A DNA stretch of 59,904 nt from positions 1-59,904 of the forward strand of contig NZ_VLLC01000001.1 of the NCBI RefSeq assembly GCF_007830435.1. The letters are read 5' to 3'. The translations under genes were made by a program, and so were the position numbers. Source of the stretch: Desulfobotulus alkaliphilus. GTDB lineage: Bacteria > Desulfobacterota > Desulfobacteria > Desulfobacterales > ASO4-4. Of the stretch, positions 49,169 to 58,585 are shown in pieces. The notes beneath the pieces were generated by a model. That model saw nothing but the letters and a program-made list of their open reading frames with translations, ran no database searches and was not told the origin of the DNA. Position 1 is the stretch's first letter. Every line of letters begins with the position of its first letter.

Positions 49169-51295
49169 ATGAAAACCATTCAGGAAAACATTGCAAACAG
49201 CCTTGCCATTGGTAAACATCAGGTTTTTGCCATAGAAGAACTGCTTGCCGAAGGGGCAACCATCCCCTTTATGGCCCGCTACAGAAAAGAAAAAACCGGG
49301 GGGCTGGACGAAGTACAGATCAGCCGGATCTGTGAAGCCCTGGAAAGCCATAAAAAGCTTGAAGCCCGCAGGGCAAGTATTCTGAATTCCCTTCAGGAAC
49401 AAAATATTGAAGATGAAAAACTCCTTCATGCCATACAGCAGGCAGAAACCATGGCAGGCCTTGAGGATCTGTACCTGCCCTTCCGGCCCAAACGGCGAAC
49501 CCGTGCAGCCATGGCAAGGGAAAGGGGGCTGGAACCCCTTGCCCTTGCCATCTGGTCTCAGCCGGACAGACTGAATCCTGTGGAAGAAGCTGCCCGTTAT
49601 ACAGGCAAAGATGTTGCGGACGCTGAAGCCGCCCTTGCAGGGGCAAGGGATATCCTTGCGGAAATGATCAGTGAAAACGCCGCCATCCGTGCAAAACTCA
49701 GGACACTTTTTACCCGGAAAGCCATCATAAAGAGCACCCTCATCAAAGGAAAAGAAAAGGAAGGCATCACCTTCAGGGATTACTTTGATCATGAAGAAAT
49801 GGCGGCACGGGCCGGGGGCCACCGGATCCTTGCCATGTTCCGGGGCGAACGCGAAGGTTTCCTGCGCCTCACCCTCAGGCCCGACGGCGAAGAAGCCATG
49901 GCCCGCATCCTTAGCGAAACCATCCGCAGAAACAATAAAGCCAGTGATGAAGTGAAAAAGGCCGCCGAAGATGCATGGAAACGCCTCCTCTGCCCAAGCC
50001 TTGAAACGGAACTGAGGCAAAGCCTGAAGGAAAAATCCGATACAGAAGCCATAGATGTCTTTGCCACCAATCTGGAGGCCCTGCTCATGGCTCCGCCCTT
50101 AGGTTCCAGACCTGTTCTGGCCGTAGATCCCGGATTCCGGACCGGCTGCAAGGTGACTGTGCTGGATGCAAACGGAAACCTTGTGAAAGACACCCTCATC
50201 CACCCCCACGACAGGGAAACCGAGGCCGGAAATATCATTAAGGGGCTGCTGAATACCTTCAAGGTTTCTGCCATTGCCATTGGCAACGGTACCGCAGGCC
50301 GTGAGACGGAAAAATTTTTCCGGGAACTTGGTCTTTCCATTCCCGTCATCATGGTCAACGAGGCAGGGGCTTCCATATATTCGGCTTCGGAAATCGCAAG
50401 GGAGGAGTTCCCGGATAAGGATCTTACGGTCAGGGGCAGTGTATCCATCGGCCGCAGGCTCATGGATCCCCTTTCCGAGCTGGTTAAAATTGATGCCAAA
50501 GCCATTGGTGTTGGACAGTACCAGCATGATGTGGACCAGAACCTTCTGCGCCAGCGCCTCGACGCCGTGGTCTCTTCCTGCGTGAACCGTGTGGGCGTAA
50601 GCCTGAACACGGCCAGTGCTTCCCTGCTTTCCTATGTGGCAGGCCTCGGCCCGAAGCTGGCCAGGGCCGTGGTGCAGTACAGGGCGGAAAACGGGCCCTT
50701 TCCAGACAGAAAATCCCTTTTGAAGGTTCCGCGCTTAGGCTTAAAAACCTTTGAGCAGGCTGCGGGTTTTCTGCGGGTTCCCGAAAGCAGCAATCCCCTG
50801 GATGCCAGTGCGGTGCATCCGGAGCGCTATGGCCTTGTTGTACGGATGGCAGAGGATCTCGGGGCGGATCTCGGTGATCTGATGCGCTCTGGGGAGCTGC
50901 GGTCAAAAATCAATGCACACCGCTATATCTCAGAAGATGTGGGACTTTTCACCCTTCAGGATATTCTGGCAGAACTGGAAAAACCGGGGCGGGATCCAAG
51001 GCAGGGTTTTTCTGTTTTTTCCTTTGCCGACGTCCATTCCATGGAAGATCTGCAAAAGGACATGAAGCTTCCGGGGATTGTTACCAATGTCACAAACTTC
51101 GGCTGTTTTGTGGATGTGGGAGTGCATCAGGACGGCCTTGTGCACATCAGCCAGCTGGCTGACCGCTTTGTTAAAGATCCCCACGAAGTGGTAAGGGTCG
51201 GGCAGAAGGTGTCGGTGCGGGTCATGGATGTGGACATCCCAAGAAAAAGAATTTCCCTTTCCATGAAGACTGAATCCAGCTGTCAGGACAGGTGA
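49169..51295 (+). CDS. tex: Tex-family RNA-binding transcription accessory protein
   Basis: 708 residues from MKTIQENIANSLAI (GGGG 6 bp upstream); an ATG 12 codons earlier lacks a site. Order: N-terminal helical domain with FMARYRKEKTGGLDEVQI, a YqgF-like RNase H fold (VLAVDPGFRTGCKVTVLD), helix-hairpin-helix repeats (ASLLSYVAGLGPKLARAVVQYR), and a C-terminal S1 domain (GIVTNVTNFGCFVDVGVHQDGLVHISQLAD). Tex proteins bind nucleic acid and affect transcription. The 500-bp region before it, shared with the divergent kamA-like gene, is AT-rich and holds no gene I can support. Confidence 0.95.
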   Translation: MKTIQENIANSLAIGKHQVFAIEELLAEGATIPFMARYRKEKTGGLDEVQISRICEALESHKKLEARRASILNSLQEQNIEDEKLLHAIQQAETMAGLEDLYLPFRPKRRTRAAMARERGLEPLALAIWSQPDRLNPVEEAARYTGKDVADAEAALAGARDILAEMISENAAIRAKLRTLFTRKAIIKSTLIKGKEKEGITFRDYFDHEEMAARAGGHRILAMFRGEREGFLRLTLRPDGEEAMARILSETIRRNNKASDEVKKAAEDAWKRLLCPSLETELRQSLKEKSDTEAIDVFATNLEALLMAPPLGSRPVLAVDPGFRTGCKVTVLDANGNLVKDTLIHPHDRETEAGNIIKGLLNTFKVSAIAIGNGTAGRETEKFFRELGLSIPVIMVNEAGASIYSASEIAREEFPDKDLTVRGSVSIGRRLMDPLSELVKIDAKAIGVGQYQHDVDQNLLRQRLDAVVSSCVNRVGVSLNTASASLLSYVAGLGPKLARAVVQYRAENGPFPDRKSLLKVPRLGLKTFEQAAGFLRVPESSNPLDASAVHPERYGLVVRMAEDLGADLGDLMRSGELRSKINAHRYISEDVGLFTLQDILAELEKPGRDPRQGFSVFSFADVHSMEDLQKDMKLPGIVTNVTNFGCFVDVGVHQDGLVHISQLADRFVKDPHEVVRVGQKVSVRVMDVDIPRKRISLSMKTESSCQDR

Positions 51296-51300
51296 AAAAA

Positions 51301-51316
51301 TGTGCTGAATAATTAC
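51301..51316 (+). repeat. Solo terminus of the foldback repeat
   Basis: TGTGCTGAATAATTAC, the right terminus of the dispersed element, occurs alone 5 bp after the tex stop codon. No other module is present on either side. Confidence 0.6.
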
Positions 51317-51381
51317 AAAAAAACAATGAACATTGACAATCTCAGGGCCATTTTGGGAATAACAGACAAAAGGAAGAAAAC

Positions 51382-52707
51382 ATGACAACAGGATTATATG
51401 ATGTTCTGATCATCGGAGGAGGTATATCCGGCAGCTCACTGCTCTATGAGCTGGCAAGGTATACGGATCTGAAAAACATTGCACTGGTGGAAAAATACGG
51501 AGACCTTTCCCAGGTTAACTCCGCAGCCAGTAACAACTCCCAGACACTGCACTGCGGAGACATTGAGACCAATTATTCCCTTGAAAAAGCCATCAGGGTC
51601 AACCAAGCGGCCCAGATGCTGATCCATTATGCCAAGGCCCAGAAAAACATTAAAAAGCTGATGGCAAAGTATCCCAAAATGGTACTGGGCGTGGGGCCTC
51701 AGGAATGTGCCCTTCTCAGAAAAAGATTTGAAATTTTCAGCCCCCATTTTCCGGATATGCGCCTCTGGGAAGCCGATGACATCGCCCGCATTGAACCAGC
51801 CCTTGTAAAGGACAGAAAAGAAGAGATCGTTGCCATTGGCGTTGAAAACCAGTACACGGCCGTGGATTACTATGCCATGGCCCACTCCTTTGTGGAGAAT
51901 GCCAGAAAAGAAAAGGAAAAAAATGTGGATGTCCGCCTCAATGAGGAGGTCATATCCATTCAGAAAAAAGATAATATCTTCCGGATCGAAACCAGCCGGG
52001 GGATTCTTAAGGCAAAGTTTGTTGTGGTTTCTGCGGGGGGCCATTCCCTTCTTTTTGCCCAGAGCATGGGGTATGGACACGAATTCAGCTGCCTGCCCGT
52101 TGGAGGCTCCTACTACTTCATCCCTGAGTATCTCAAGGGAAAAGTGTATACGGTTCAAAATGACCGCCTTCCCTTTGCCGCCATCCACGGAGATCCTGAT
52201 TTTACGGCAAAGGGCATGACCCGCATCGGACCCACGGCCCTGCTCCTTCCCATGCTGGAACGTTACAACCCCAAAACGGTCTTTGACTTTTTTAAGGTTT
52301 TAAAGCTGGATCTTGCCGTCATCCGGGTCATGCTGAGCCTTTACAGTGTAAAGGATATCCGCAACTACATCTTGAAAAACTTCTTGTTTGAAATTCCCTA
52401 TATCAACAGACGCCTCTTCCTCAAGGATGTGAAAAAAATCATCCCATCGGTAAAACTTGAGGACCTGACCTTTGCAAAGGGATTCGGCGGCCTCAGGCCC
52501 CAGCTCATCGACAAAAAAAACAGGGAGTTGCTGCTGGGAGAAGCAAAAATTGATACGGGAGAGGGCATCACCTTCAACATGACGCCCTCCCCCGGAGGCA
52601 CGGTCTGTCTTGACAATGCCCTTAAGGATCTGAAAATCATCGTGGATTATCTTGGATGCTCTTTTGATGAAAAGCGTTTCAACGGGGAACTTCTGGAACA
52701 GGAATAA
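51382..52707 (+). CDS. mqo: Malate:quinone oxidoreductase
   Basis: 441 residues. The FAD-binding VLIIGGGISGSSLLYEL is at residues 8-24; NNSQTLHCGDIETNYSLEKA and the C-terminal TFNMTPSPGGTVCLDNA are family markers. Mqo oxidises malate to oxaloacetate on the inner face of the membrane and passes electrons to quinone. It has its own ribosome site (AAGGAAG) and a palindromic terminator candidate downstream. The related L-2-hydroxyglutarate oxidase (LhgO) shares the fold but the Mqo markers fit better. Confidence 0.88.
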   Translation: MTTGLYDVLIIGGGISGSSLLYELARYTDLKNIALVEKYGDLSQVNSAASNNSQTLHCGDIETNYSLEKAIRVNQAAQMLIHYAKAQKNIKKLMAKYPKMVLGVGPQECALLRKRFEIFSPHFPDMRLWEADDIARIEPALVKDRKEEIVAIGVENQYTAVDYYAMAHSFVENARKEKEKNVDVRLNEEVISIQKKDNIFRIETSRGILKAKFVVVSAGGHSLLFAQSMGYGHEFSCLPVGGSYYFIPEYLKGKVYTVQNDRLPFAAIHGDPDFTAKGMTRIGPTALLLPMLERYNPKTVFDFFKVLKLDLAVIRVMLSLYSVKDIRNYILKNFLFEIPYINRRLFLKDVKKIIPSVKLEDLTFAKGFGGLRPQLIDKKNRELLLGEAKIDTGEGITFNMTPSPGGTVCLDNALKDLKIIVDYLGCSFDEKRFNGELLEQE

Positions 52708-52728
52708 TTTATTTTAAGGATAAAAACA

Positions 52729-52764
52729 TACAGACTGCACCCTGGGGATGGGGTGCAGCCTGTA
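52729..52764 (+). terminator. Terminator candidate after mqo
   Basis: A strong hairpin: TACAG-CTGCACCC with GGGTGCAG-CTGTA around a 7-nt loop (TGGGGAT region), with one internal mismatch. There is no T run, so it may act through stability or be a processing site. The remaining 228 bp before the next gene are AT-rich with no clear gene. Confidence 0.5.
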
Positions 52765-52992
52765 CATTGGGAGGAAGTTGGGAGTAGGATGGTGGTGTAT
52801 CAAATCATGAAATTCTAAGGAGTACAGAAGATATCAAAATAAACACCGTTCATCTTGGGTTTATTTATTTCACAACCGAACGGCCGTGTCAAGCATAAAT
52901 ATGCTGCCAGACTGAATGCAGTGATTTTTTTTGAATGCAGCAACAAGACAGAATTTTGAAGGGCCAGAAACGATATTTTAAAGGAAAAAGAT

Positions 52993-53379
52993 ATGGCTAA
53001 AATAAAAGTATCCCGCTACAGAGGCAGCAATGATGACCTTGTAGCCAAGGCTCTCACGGAGATGGCGGGTCCCATCCTTACCTTATGCAGCAGGGATCAG
53101 GAGCTGACGGCTCCCCTCGGAGAACTCATGGTCTTTGGATGGAACCTTTCTCTGGAAGCCCTTGAAGAAGAAGTCTGTACGGAGCGTATCCGAAAAGCGC
53201 TGCCGGAAAAACTGCCGCCTTCCCAGCAGGAAGCCCTCACATCCTTTGTCCTGAACCTGATCCGCCAGCGCCGGAAAGACTATCCGGACATTCTGCGGGG
53301 AATTACCCACCATGAGATAAGCATGGAACCTCAGCCTGCTTTCATGGTAAAGACCCTGCCCCTGAATCCTTTAAAGTAA
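52993..53379 (+). CDS. Hypothetical protein
   Basis: 128 residues with an AAGGAAAAAG ribosome site. The protein is helical: the core ELMVFGWNLSLEALEEEVCTERIRKALPEKLPPSQQEALTSFVLNLI looks like a small helical bundle, followed by RQRRKDYPDILRGITHHEISMEPQ. No signal or membrane segment. No family is recognised. It is a single gene between mqo and a repeat fragment. Confidence 0.6.
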   Translation: MAKIKVSRYRGSNDDLVAKALTEMAGPILTLCSRDQELTAPLGELMVFGWNLSLEALEEEVCTERIRKALPEKLPPSQQEALTSFVLNLIRQRRKDYPDILRGITHHEISMEPQPAFMVKTLPLNPLK

Positions 53380-53460
53380 GGCTTGCAGGCCTTCTGATAC
53401 TGAAAAAGGTGACAGAAATGGTGCAAAGCGGGTGTACACCTTGAAAAATCAGATGACACC

Positions 53461-53644
53461 TGCCCTGTGCAGGGCAAGAAGCTCCCGAATCCGGCACTCA
53501 AGATCCATAGGCATTTCTGCTCCCGTAAAGGGGCTTGCGTTTTTTAGCTTGAGTGCCGGATTGCGTCACGGGCAAATAGCCTGGGTGCCTGTGCATCTGT
53601 TATCTGGCAGGTATGGAACTTGAAAAATTGTGCTGAACAATGAC
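53461..53644 (+). mobile_element. Foldback repeat, partial copy with cassette E2 and right end
   Basis: Contains the end of the middle module (CTGTGCAGGGCAAGAAGCTCCCGAA), cassette E2 (53490-53560), the right module with GGGCAAATAGCCTGG, and a terminus reading TGTGCTGAACAATGAC. The left part is missing, so it is 5'-truncated relative to copy B. It occupies most of the gap between the hypothetical gene and the TauE gene. Confidence 0.8.
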
Positions 53645-53752
53645 ACGATTTTTAAAATTAGCACCATCTGAATTCAGGCATTTTTCTTGCATTTACTCTT
53701 TTTGCCAAGTTTTGAGAAACCCTCACCCCTGAATCAGGAAAGGTATGAAAAA

Positions 53753-54646
53753 ATGGAAATCTTTTTCCCAGTATCCGAACTCAGCCTCAATCCCCTCTTT
53801 CCCGTATTGATCGGCTTCGTGCTGGCTTTTTTCTGCTCCATGGGCGGCATATCCGGGGCTTTTCTCCTTCTCCCCGTTCAGATGAGTTTCTTAGGCTTTA
53901 CCAGCCCTTCCGTGAGTGCCACCAATCAGCTTTACAATATCGTGGCCATCCCCAGCGGCGTATGGCGGTTTTATAAAGAAGGCCGCCTGATTCCGCCCCT
54001 TGTCAAGGCCGTTGTCATCGGCACCCTGCCCGGTGTCTTCATCGGTGCTGTCATCCGGGTTTATTACATGCCCGATCCCGATCTCTTCAAGCTTTTTGTC
54101 GGCTGCGTCCTACTCTACATCGGCATACGGATGATCCGGGATCTTCTTGGTAAAAAACAGGCCACCGCAGGTGGTGGTGCACAGGGCAGCGGCCGTGTGG
54201 AAGTGCTGCCTTCCGGTTTTTTTGAAGTCCGCTTCATCTTCCGTGAAAAGGAATACCATGTGGGTGCTGCGGGCATCATGGCCTTAAGCGGTATTGTGGG
54301 AATCATCGGAGGGATATACGGCATTGGCGGGGGCGCCATCATCGCCCCCTTCTTTGTTTCTGTTTTCGGACTGCCCGTATATACGGTGGCAGGGGCAGCC
54401 CTCATGGGTACTTTCATCACCAGCGTTGCCGGTGTTATCTTTTATCAGATCCTTGCCCTGCTGAACCCTGAACAGGCCATTTCTCCGGACTGGCTTCTGG
54501 GTATTCTTTTTGGCATCGGCGGTTTTATCGGCATGTACCCTGGAGCCAGAACCCAGAAATTTGTTCCGGAACGCTGGATCAAGTGGGGCCTTTGCCTTGT
54601 CATCGCATGGACAGCGGGGAATTATATTCTGGGTTATTTCTTCTGA
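53753..54646 (+). CDS. Sulfite exporter TauE/SafE family membrane protein
   Basis: 297 residues from the ATG at 53753. About eight hydrophobic segments; the paired motifs GGISGAFLLLPVQMSFLG near the N-terminus and GGIYGIGGGAIIAPFFVSVFGLP in the second half are the duplicated TauE/SafE signature, and NQLYNIVAIPSGVWRF is also typical. Such proteins export sulfite, organosulfonates or related anions; in a sulfur-metabolising anaerobe a sulfur anion is plausible but not shown. It is convergent with, and overlaps by 13 bp, the GTPase gene on the other strand. Confidence 0.87.
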   Translation: MEIFFPVSELSLNPLFPVLIGFVLAFFCSMGGISGAFLLLPVQMSFLGFTSPSVSATNQLYNIVAIPSGVWRFYKEGRLIPPLVKAVVIGTLPGVFIGAVIRVYYMPDPDLFKLFVGCVLLYIGIRMIRDLLGKKQATAGGGAQGSGRVEVLPSGFFEVRFIFREKEYHVGAAGIMALSGIVGIIGGIYGIGGGAIIAPFFVSVFGLPVYTVAGAALMGTFITSVAGVIFYQILALLNPEQAISPDWLLGILFGIGGFIGMYPGARTQKFVPERWIKWGLCLVIAWTAGNYILGYFF

Positions 54647-56043
54647 TCCGGCCCTGAGGAAAGACGGGTAAGAACGGAGGCAAGGCCTGCATCCATTTCC
54701 CTGCGCTGTTCTTCCCCGACCTTATTCTTTCCTGCATCCTGAAAAAAGGCAGCCAGTTTTTTTCTCTCCTCACTGCCAAGGATCTGTAAGAGGCTCCTTT
54801 CCGCCGGTCTTTTTTCCTCATCCCGGGTGGCATGGGGCCTTGTTACCAGCGTATGAAAAAGAAGGAGGCAGCGATCCAGAACCATCCATGGAATCCTTGC
54901 ATCCCGAACAGGCCCGATGCAGACCTCAAAACCGCTGACCCGTATGCCCGCAATGCGGCGGGCATCACCGCTGCGGGTACCGAGATAGCTCCAGGTGGCA
55001 CCGGCCAGCCCCCCTGCGGCTGTCACCAGACCCAGGGCCGCACCGCCCAGAGCAAGGTCCACCCCTGCGGCCACGGCGGCTCCGGCACCTCCGCTGATGG
55101 CCGCAAGCTGCACCCGGGAAAGCCCGAACATATGGAAGGCCTCCTTTGAAAGGAGATCCGTTTCCACCAGCGCCAGAACATCCGGAGACGGGGCAAAAAA
55201 ACGGTGGCGGAAGGTATCCCTCAGGCTGTCCCAGCAGACTTCCTCCTGCCTGCGGATGGACTCCTGCCACTGAAGAACCAGTCTGCGGGAAAGGTCCTCC
55301 ACCTTTTTTGCATCCGAAGCCTCCTCCTTCAGGGAAAAAGAAGACACGCTGTAAAGAAGATCCGTAATCTGACTGGCAGACCGGGCAATCCTGTCTTCCC
55401 AGTCCTGCTCCAGCTCACGGATAACAGGATGCAGCACGGGCTCCACATCCGGGTCCATGGAGCGCAGGGCCGAAAGCAGCCGCATACGCTCCCTGAATCC
55501 GGCGGTCAGGGCATTGAATACGTGGACGGCATTAAAGGTTTTACGCAGGGCGGTCTTCCAGTCTTCCAGAGCCTCCGCCGTTCCCTTGGGATTGATGATG
55601 GCCATGCGGGAAAGTCCCACCAGACGCAGAATCTCCATTTCCGCAAGATCGCTCTTACGCACGGGCCGGGCCGCATCCACCACGTAGAGAATACCGGCCC
55701 CCCTGGAAAGGGCGGAAAAAATCTCGCATTCATCCTCAAAATCCGGGTTGCCTCCATGCATGGCAACAAAGGCACCGGCAAGATCCTTACCCGTAAGATT
55801 TTTTTCATGTTCCTGAATCCATGCAAGGGTTCGCTTCGGCGACTGAAAACCCGGCGTATCCGTGAAAAGAAGCCGGACCGTATCTCCGGAATGCACAGGG
55901 TAGGCACGGCTTTCACGGGTTTCCCCGGGCCATGGACTGATGCGGATGGTATCATCTTCCACAAGGGTGGCCACAACCGATGACTTGCCCTCATTGGGAT
56001 GACCCACCACGGCAAATTCCAGATGAAGGGAATCAGGCTTCAT
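54634..56043 (-). CDS. GTPase with DUF3482 domain
   Basis: 469 residues. The N-terminal Era/EngA-like G domain (about 8-185) has G1 GHPNEGKSS, G3 DTPGFQ, and a G4-like NPKG in place of NKxD, which is weak. The rest is a DUF3482 region, mostly helical, with Gly- and Ala-rich hydrophobic stretches near 320-350 (GGAGAAVAAGVDLALGG). It overlaps the DUF2868 gene by 11 bp. The two families regularly form a pair. The role of the pair is unknown. Confidence 0.83.
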   Translation of the reverse strand: MKPDSLHLEFAVVGHPNEGKSSVVATLVEDDTIRISPWPGETRESRAYPVHSGDTVRLLFTDTPGFQSPKRTLAWIQEHEKNLTGKDLAGAFVAMHGGNPDFEDECEIFSALSRGAGILYVVDAARPVRKSDLAEMEILRLVGLSRMAIINPKGTAEALEDWKTALRKTFNAVHVFNALTAGFRERMRLLSALRSMDPDVEPVLHPVIRELEQDWEDRIARSASQITDLLYSVSSFSLKEEASDAKKVEDLSRRLVLQWQESIRRQEEVCWDSLRDTFRHRFFAPSPDVLALVETDLLSKEAFHMFGLSRVQLAAISGGAGAAVAAGVDLALGGAALGLVTAAGGLAGATWSYLGTRSGDARRIAGIRVSGFEVCIGPVRDARIPWMVLDRCLLLFHTLVTRPHATRDEEKRPAERSLLQILGSEERKKLAAFFQDAGKNKVGEEQRREMDAGLASVLTRLSSGPDQKK

Positions 56044-57535
56044 GGCGCACCCCCCTATGCATCACAGGGCGGGGTTCAGAAAGACCCTGCAGCCTGAGAT
56101 CCCATATGCGGATATCATCGGCGCTTGCCTCTCCCCCGTTTCTGTCCGGCCTGCCCACGGGCCAGATCCATAAAGGGGCTTCGCTTTTTTCTGCCATGCC
56201 TTTTAAAAGCTTCAGATCCTCCTTCACAGGCGGCATAAAAACCTCCAGAGCCAGCACCCGGCTGCAGGACGAATCCGCATTTTCCGGCAGATTTTCCGTA
56301 TCCATATGAAGAATACTTCTGGGAGACGAACCCATGGCAGTACCGGTATTTTCAAGGATTTTTCCATGCAGATTTTCAGGGATCTCATCGCTGATCCACA
56401 GATCCCACACCATGGTGGAAGATGTTTCTTTATCCTCCTGTTTCATCTCTATGGATGAGATTTTTTCCTCAAATATAAGAGGTTTTTCTTTCCCTTGATC
56501 CTTTTTTGGGGAAGGAATGGAGCGCCTCAGAAAAAAACAGAGCTCATGGATGCGGGAGTCAGTTATTTTTGTTTCCATGGCGGTTTTATGGAAACGCCAC
56601 CGGGCAAAAAAAAGAAAAAAAAGCCTTGGCAAAAATCCATAAACCAGAAGTGCCATGGACAGAAAGGACCACCATGCGCTCAGATGGCGTGCTTCCAGAT
56701 GGGCGATGCCTTCCTTTAAAACCAGACGGGAACCTTCTACATAGGCGGTATCCGGAAGGGCCTGTGGAAAAAACCAGCTCCAGGGCAGAGCCAGCAGGGT
56801 CATCAGTCCGTGGATGGCCTCTGCACCGGGATTCAGGGTGCTCTGCCATGCAAAGGCCAGATCACTGGCTGCAACCTTGAGAAGAAAACCGGACAAAAGA
56901 CCCAGCACAAGAAAAAAACCCGCTACCTGAAAGGCAAAAAAAACAAAGGAAAAAACCAGTGGCCGGTATCGCCCTGAAAACCTGTCCATGTTTTTTGCCC
57001 GGACCTGAAGAAGATCCTTGATTTCAGAAGACATTCTGTTTTCGGCTCCCTTCTGCACACGCAGGAACAGCCTGCGGAATCCGGAAAGAAACAGTCTGTA
57101 AGCCAGAGGCATTTTACGATTACGGAACAAAATAACCAGAAGGGTAAGGACAAGGCTGATCAGCGGCAGTCCCACCAGCACAAAAAGTGCATGGAAAAGA
57201 TTGACAGGGGTAAGACCATCATAGCGTAAAACGCCTGCAGCCATGGAAAAACCAGCAAGAAAGCCCAGCAAAGCCAGCAGGACAATGCCCGTCTTCATGA
57301 GAGAAACCACACGGTCTCCGGCCAGAATGCGGCCCGCATCCTTTCCCGCCTGCTTCCGGCGTTCGTTCAGCCAGAAGTGAAGACAGGCATCATCCGTATT
57401 TTCCGGCTGGATGAAAGCAGCAATGCGTTTATTGCGGAGCCTCGCCCCTTCACCTTCCTGGGCATCCTGTGAAAGAAACCACTCCGTATCTGCAAGATCG
57501 CTAATTTTTTCATAGGTTTTATACCTTCGTGTCAT
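56033..57535 (-). CDS. DUF2868 membrane protein
   Basis: 500 residues with about seven hydrophobic segments (for example GIVLLALLGFLAGFSMAAG, LFVLVGLPLISLVLTLLVILF, FSFVFFAFQVAGFFLVLGLL and WWSFLSMALLVYGFLPRLFFL), a soluble N-terminus with RDRxx-type motifs, and a soluble C-terminal domain with LWIWPVGRPDRNG. It is the first gene of the pair with the DUF3482 GTPase, its stop overlapping the next start. This is probably a membrane partner of the GTPase; function is unknown. Confidence 0.82.
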   Translation of the reverse strand: MTRRYKTYEKISDLADTEWFLSQDAQEGEGARLRNKRIAAFIQPENTDDACLHFWLNERRKQAGKDAGRILAGDRVVSLMKTGIVLLALLGFLAGFSMAAGVLRYDGLTPVNLFHALFVLVGLPLISLVLTLLVILFRNRKMPLAYRLFLSGFRRLFLRVQKGAENRMSSEIKDLLQVRAKNMDRFSGRYRPLVFSFVFFAFQVAGFFLVLGLLSGFLLKVAASDLAFAWQSTLNPGAEAIHGLMTLLALPWSWFFPQALPDTAYVEGSRLVLKEGIAHLEARHLSAWWSFLSMALLVYGFLPRLFFLFFARWRFHKTAMETKITDSRIHELCFFLRRSIPSPKKDQGKEKPLIFEEKISSIEMKQEDKETSSTMVWDLWISDEIPENLHGKILENTGTAMGSSPRSILHMDTENLPENADSSCSRVLALEVFMPPVKEDLKLLKGMAEKSEAPLWIWPVGRPDRNGGEASADDIRIWDLRLQGLSEPRPVMHRGVRHEA

Positions 57536-57701
57536 TATTTTTCACTTATCCCCGTTTTACGGTATGTCAGAATTTACTTGTCCGGAAAATAGGCTCAGGC
57601 TAGCCTGTATCAGGGGAAAGGCTGAGCTGTCCCTGATTCAGACCCTGTACTTTAATGTTGAAACGTTCTTTCTTCAAGAACTACTCTTCGGGGGGAATGG
57701 A

Positions 57702-58565
57702 ATGAATGAGGAAAAAACCGTTGCAAGAATCCTGAGACAGTACCGGCTCAACCCCTTTGGCACCCATGGTGTTTCCCACTGGGCAAGGGTCATGGAAAAT
57801 GGTTTGAAACTGGCCTCATATAATGGTGCCGATGAAAACGTTGTCCGTTATTTTGCCCTTTTCCATGATGCAAGGCGCAGAAATGAAGGACTTGACTTCA
57901 ACCACGGCCTCAGGGGGGCCAATCTGGCAAAGCGCCTGCGCTCTGAGCTCATTGATCTTAATGATCAGCAGTTTGAGCTTCTGATACTGGCTTGCAGGGA
58001 CCATACCAAAGGCAAAACAGAAGGAGACATCACCGTCCGGACCTGCTGGGATTCGGATAGGCTGGATCTTGCCAGGGTGGGAAAAATCCCGGACCCCAAA
58101 CGCCTCTGTACGGATGCGGCAAAACAGCCTGAGGTCATGGCATGGGCAACGGAAAGGGCCTCCTGCCGCATGGTTCCGGAACGCATCTGGAACCTGTGGG
58201 GGCTTAAATCCCTGCGCTTCAATGACCGGGGCCTGCCCTGGCTGGACAGGGAAATGGTGAACCGCATCCTCTCACGGGTTACCTGCGGCTTCATGCCCCA
58301 GAACAGTCCCCCGCCCTGTCCGGACAAACAGATCAGGGACTTTCTCCAGACCCTGACCACCATGCAGCATTACAACTATCGCTACAGATCCGAGGCCATC
58401 ATGGAAATGAAAGATACGATTCTGCCCCTGATACCTGAAACGGCCAATACGGACGTGGTAAGAATGTGGCTGGCGCTGGCACTGGCCCTCAAAGACCTCT
58501 ACCATATGCGAAGGACAAAGCTTGCGGAAATACTTGCCAAGGGCGTTCACAGGGCAATACTGTAA
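57702..58565 (+). CDS. HD-domain protein next to rtcB
   Basis: 287 residues from the ATG at 57702 (GGGGGG upstream); the longer frame from 57564 has no such site. An N-terminal HD-type fold with His in GTHGVSHWARV, HD in FALFHDARRRNEG, His in CRDHTKG and the final acidic DSDRLDLARVG is consistent with a metal-dependent phosphohydrolase. The C-terminal half is helical with no recognised domain. It is 20 bp before rtcB, in the same operon, so a role in RNA end processing is suggested by context. Confidence 0.75.
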   Translation: MNEEKTVARILRQYRLNPFGTHGVSHWARVMENGLKLASYNGADENVVRYFALFHDARRRNEGLDFNHGLRGANLAKRLRSELIDLNDQQFELLILACRDHTKGKTEGDITVRTCWDSDRLDLARVGKIPDPKRLCTDAAKQPEVMAWATERASCRMVPERIWNLWGLKSLRFNDRGLPWLDREMVNRILSRVTCGFMPQNSPPPCPDKQIRDFLQTLTTMQHYNYRYRSEAIMEMKDTILPLIPETANTDVVRMWLALALALKDLYHMRRTKLAEILAKGVHRAIL

Positions 58566-58585
58566 AATCCCGAAGGAGAAGAACC

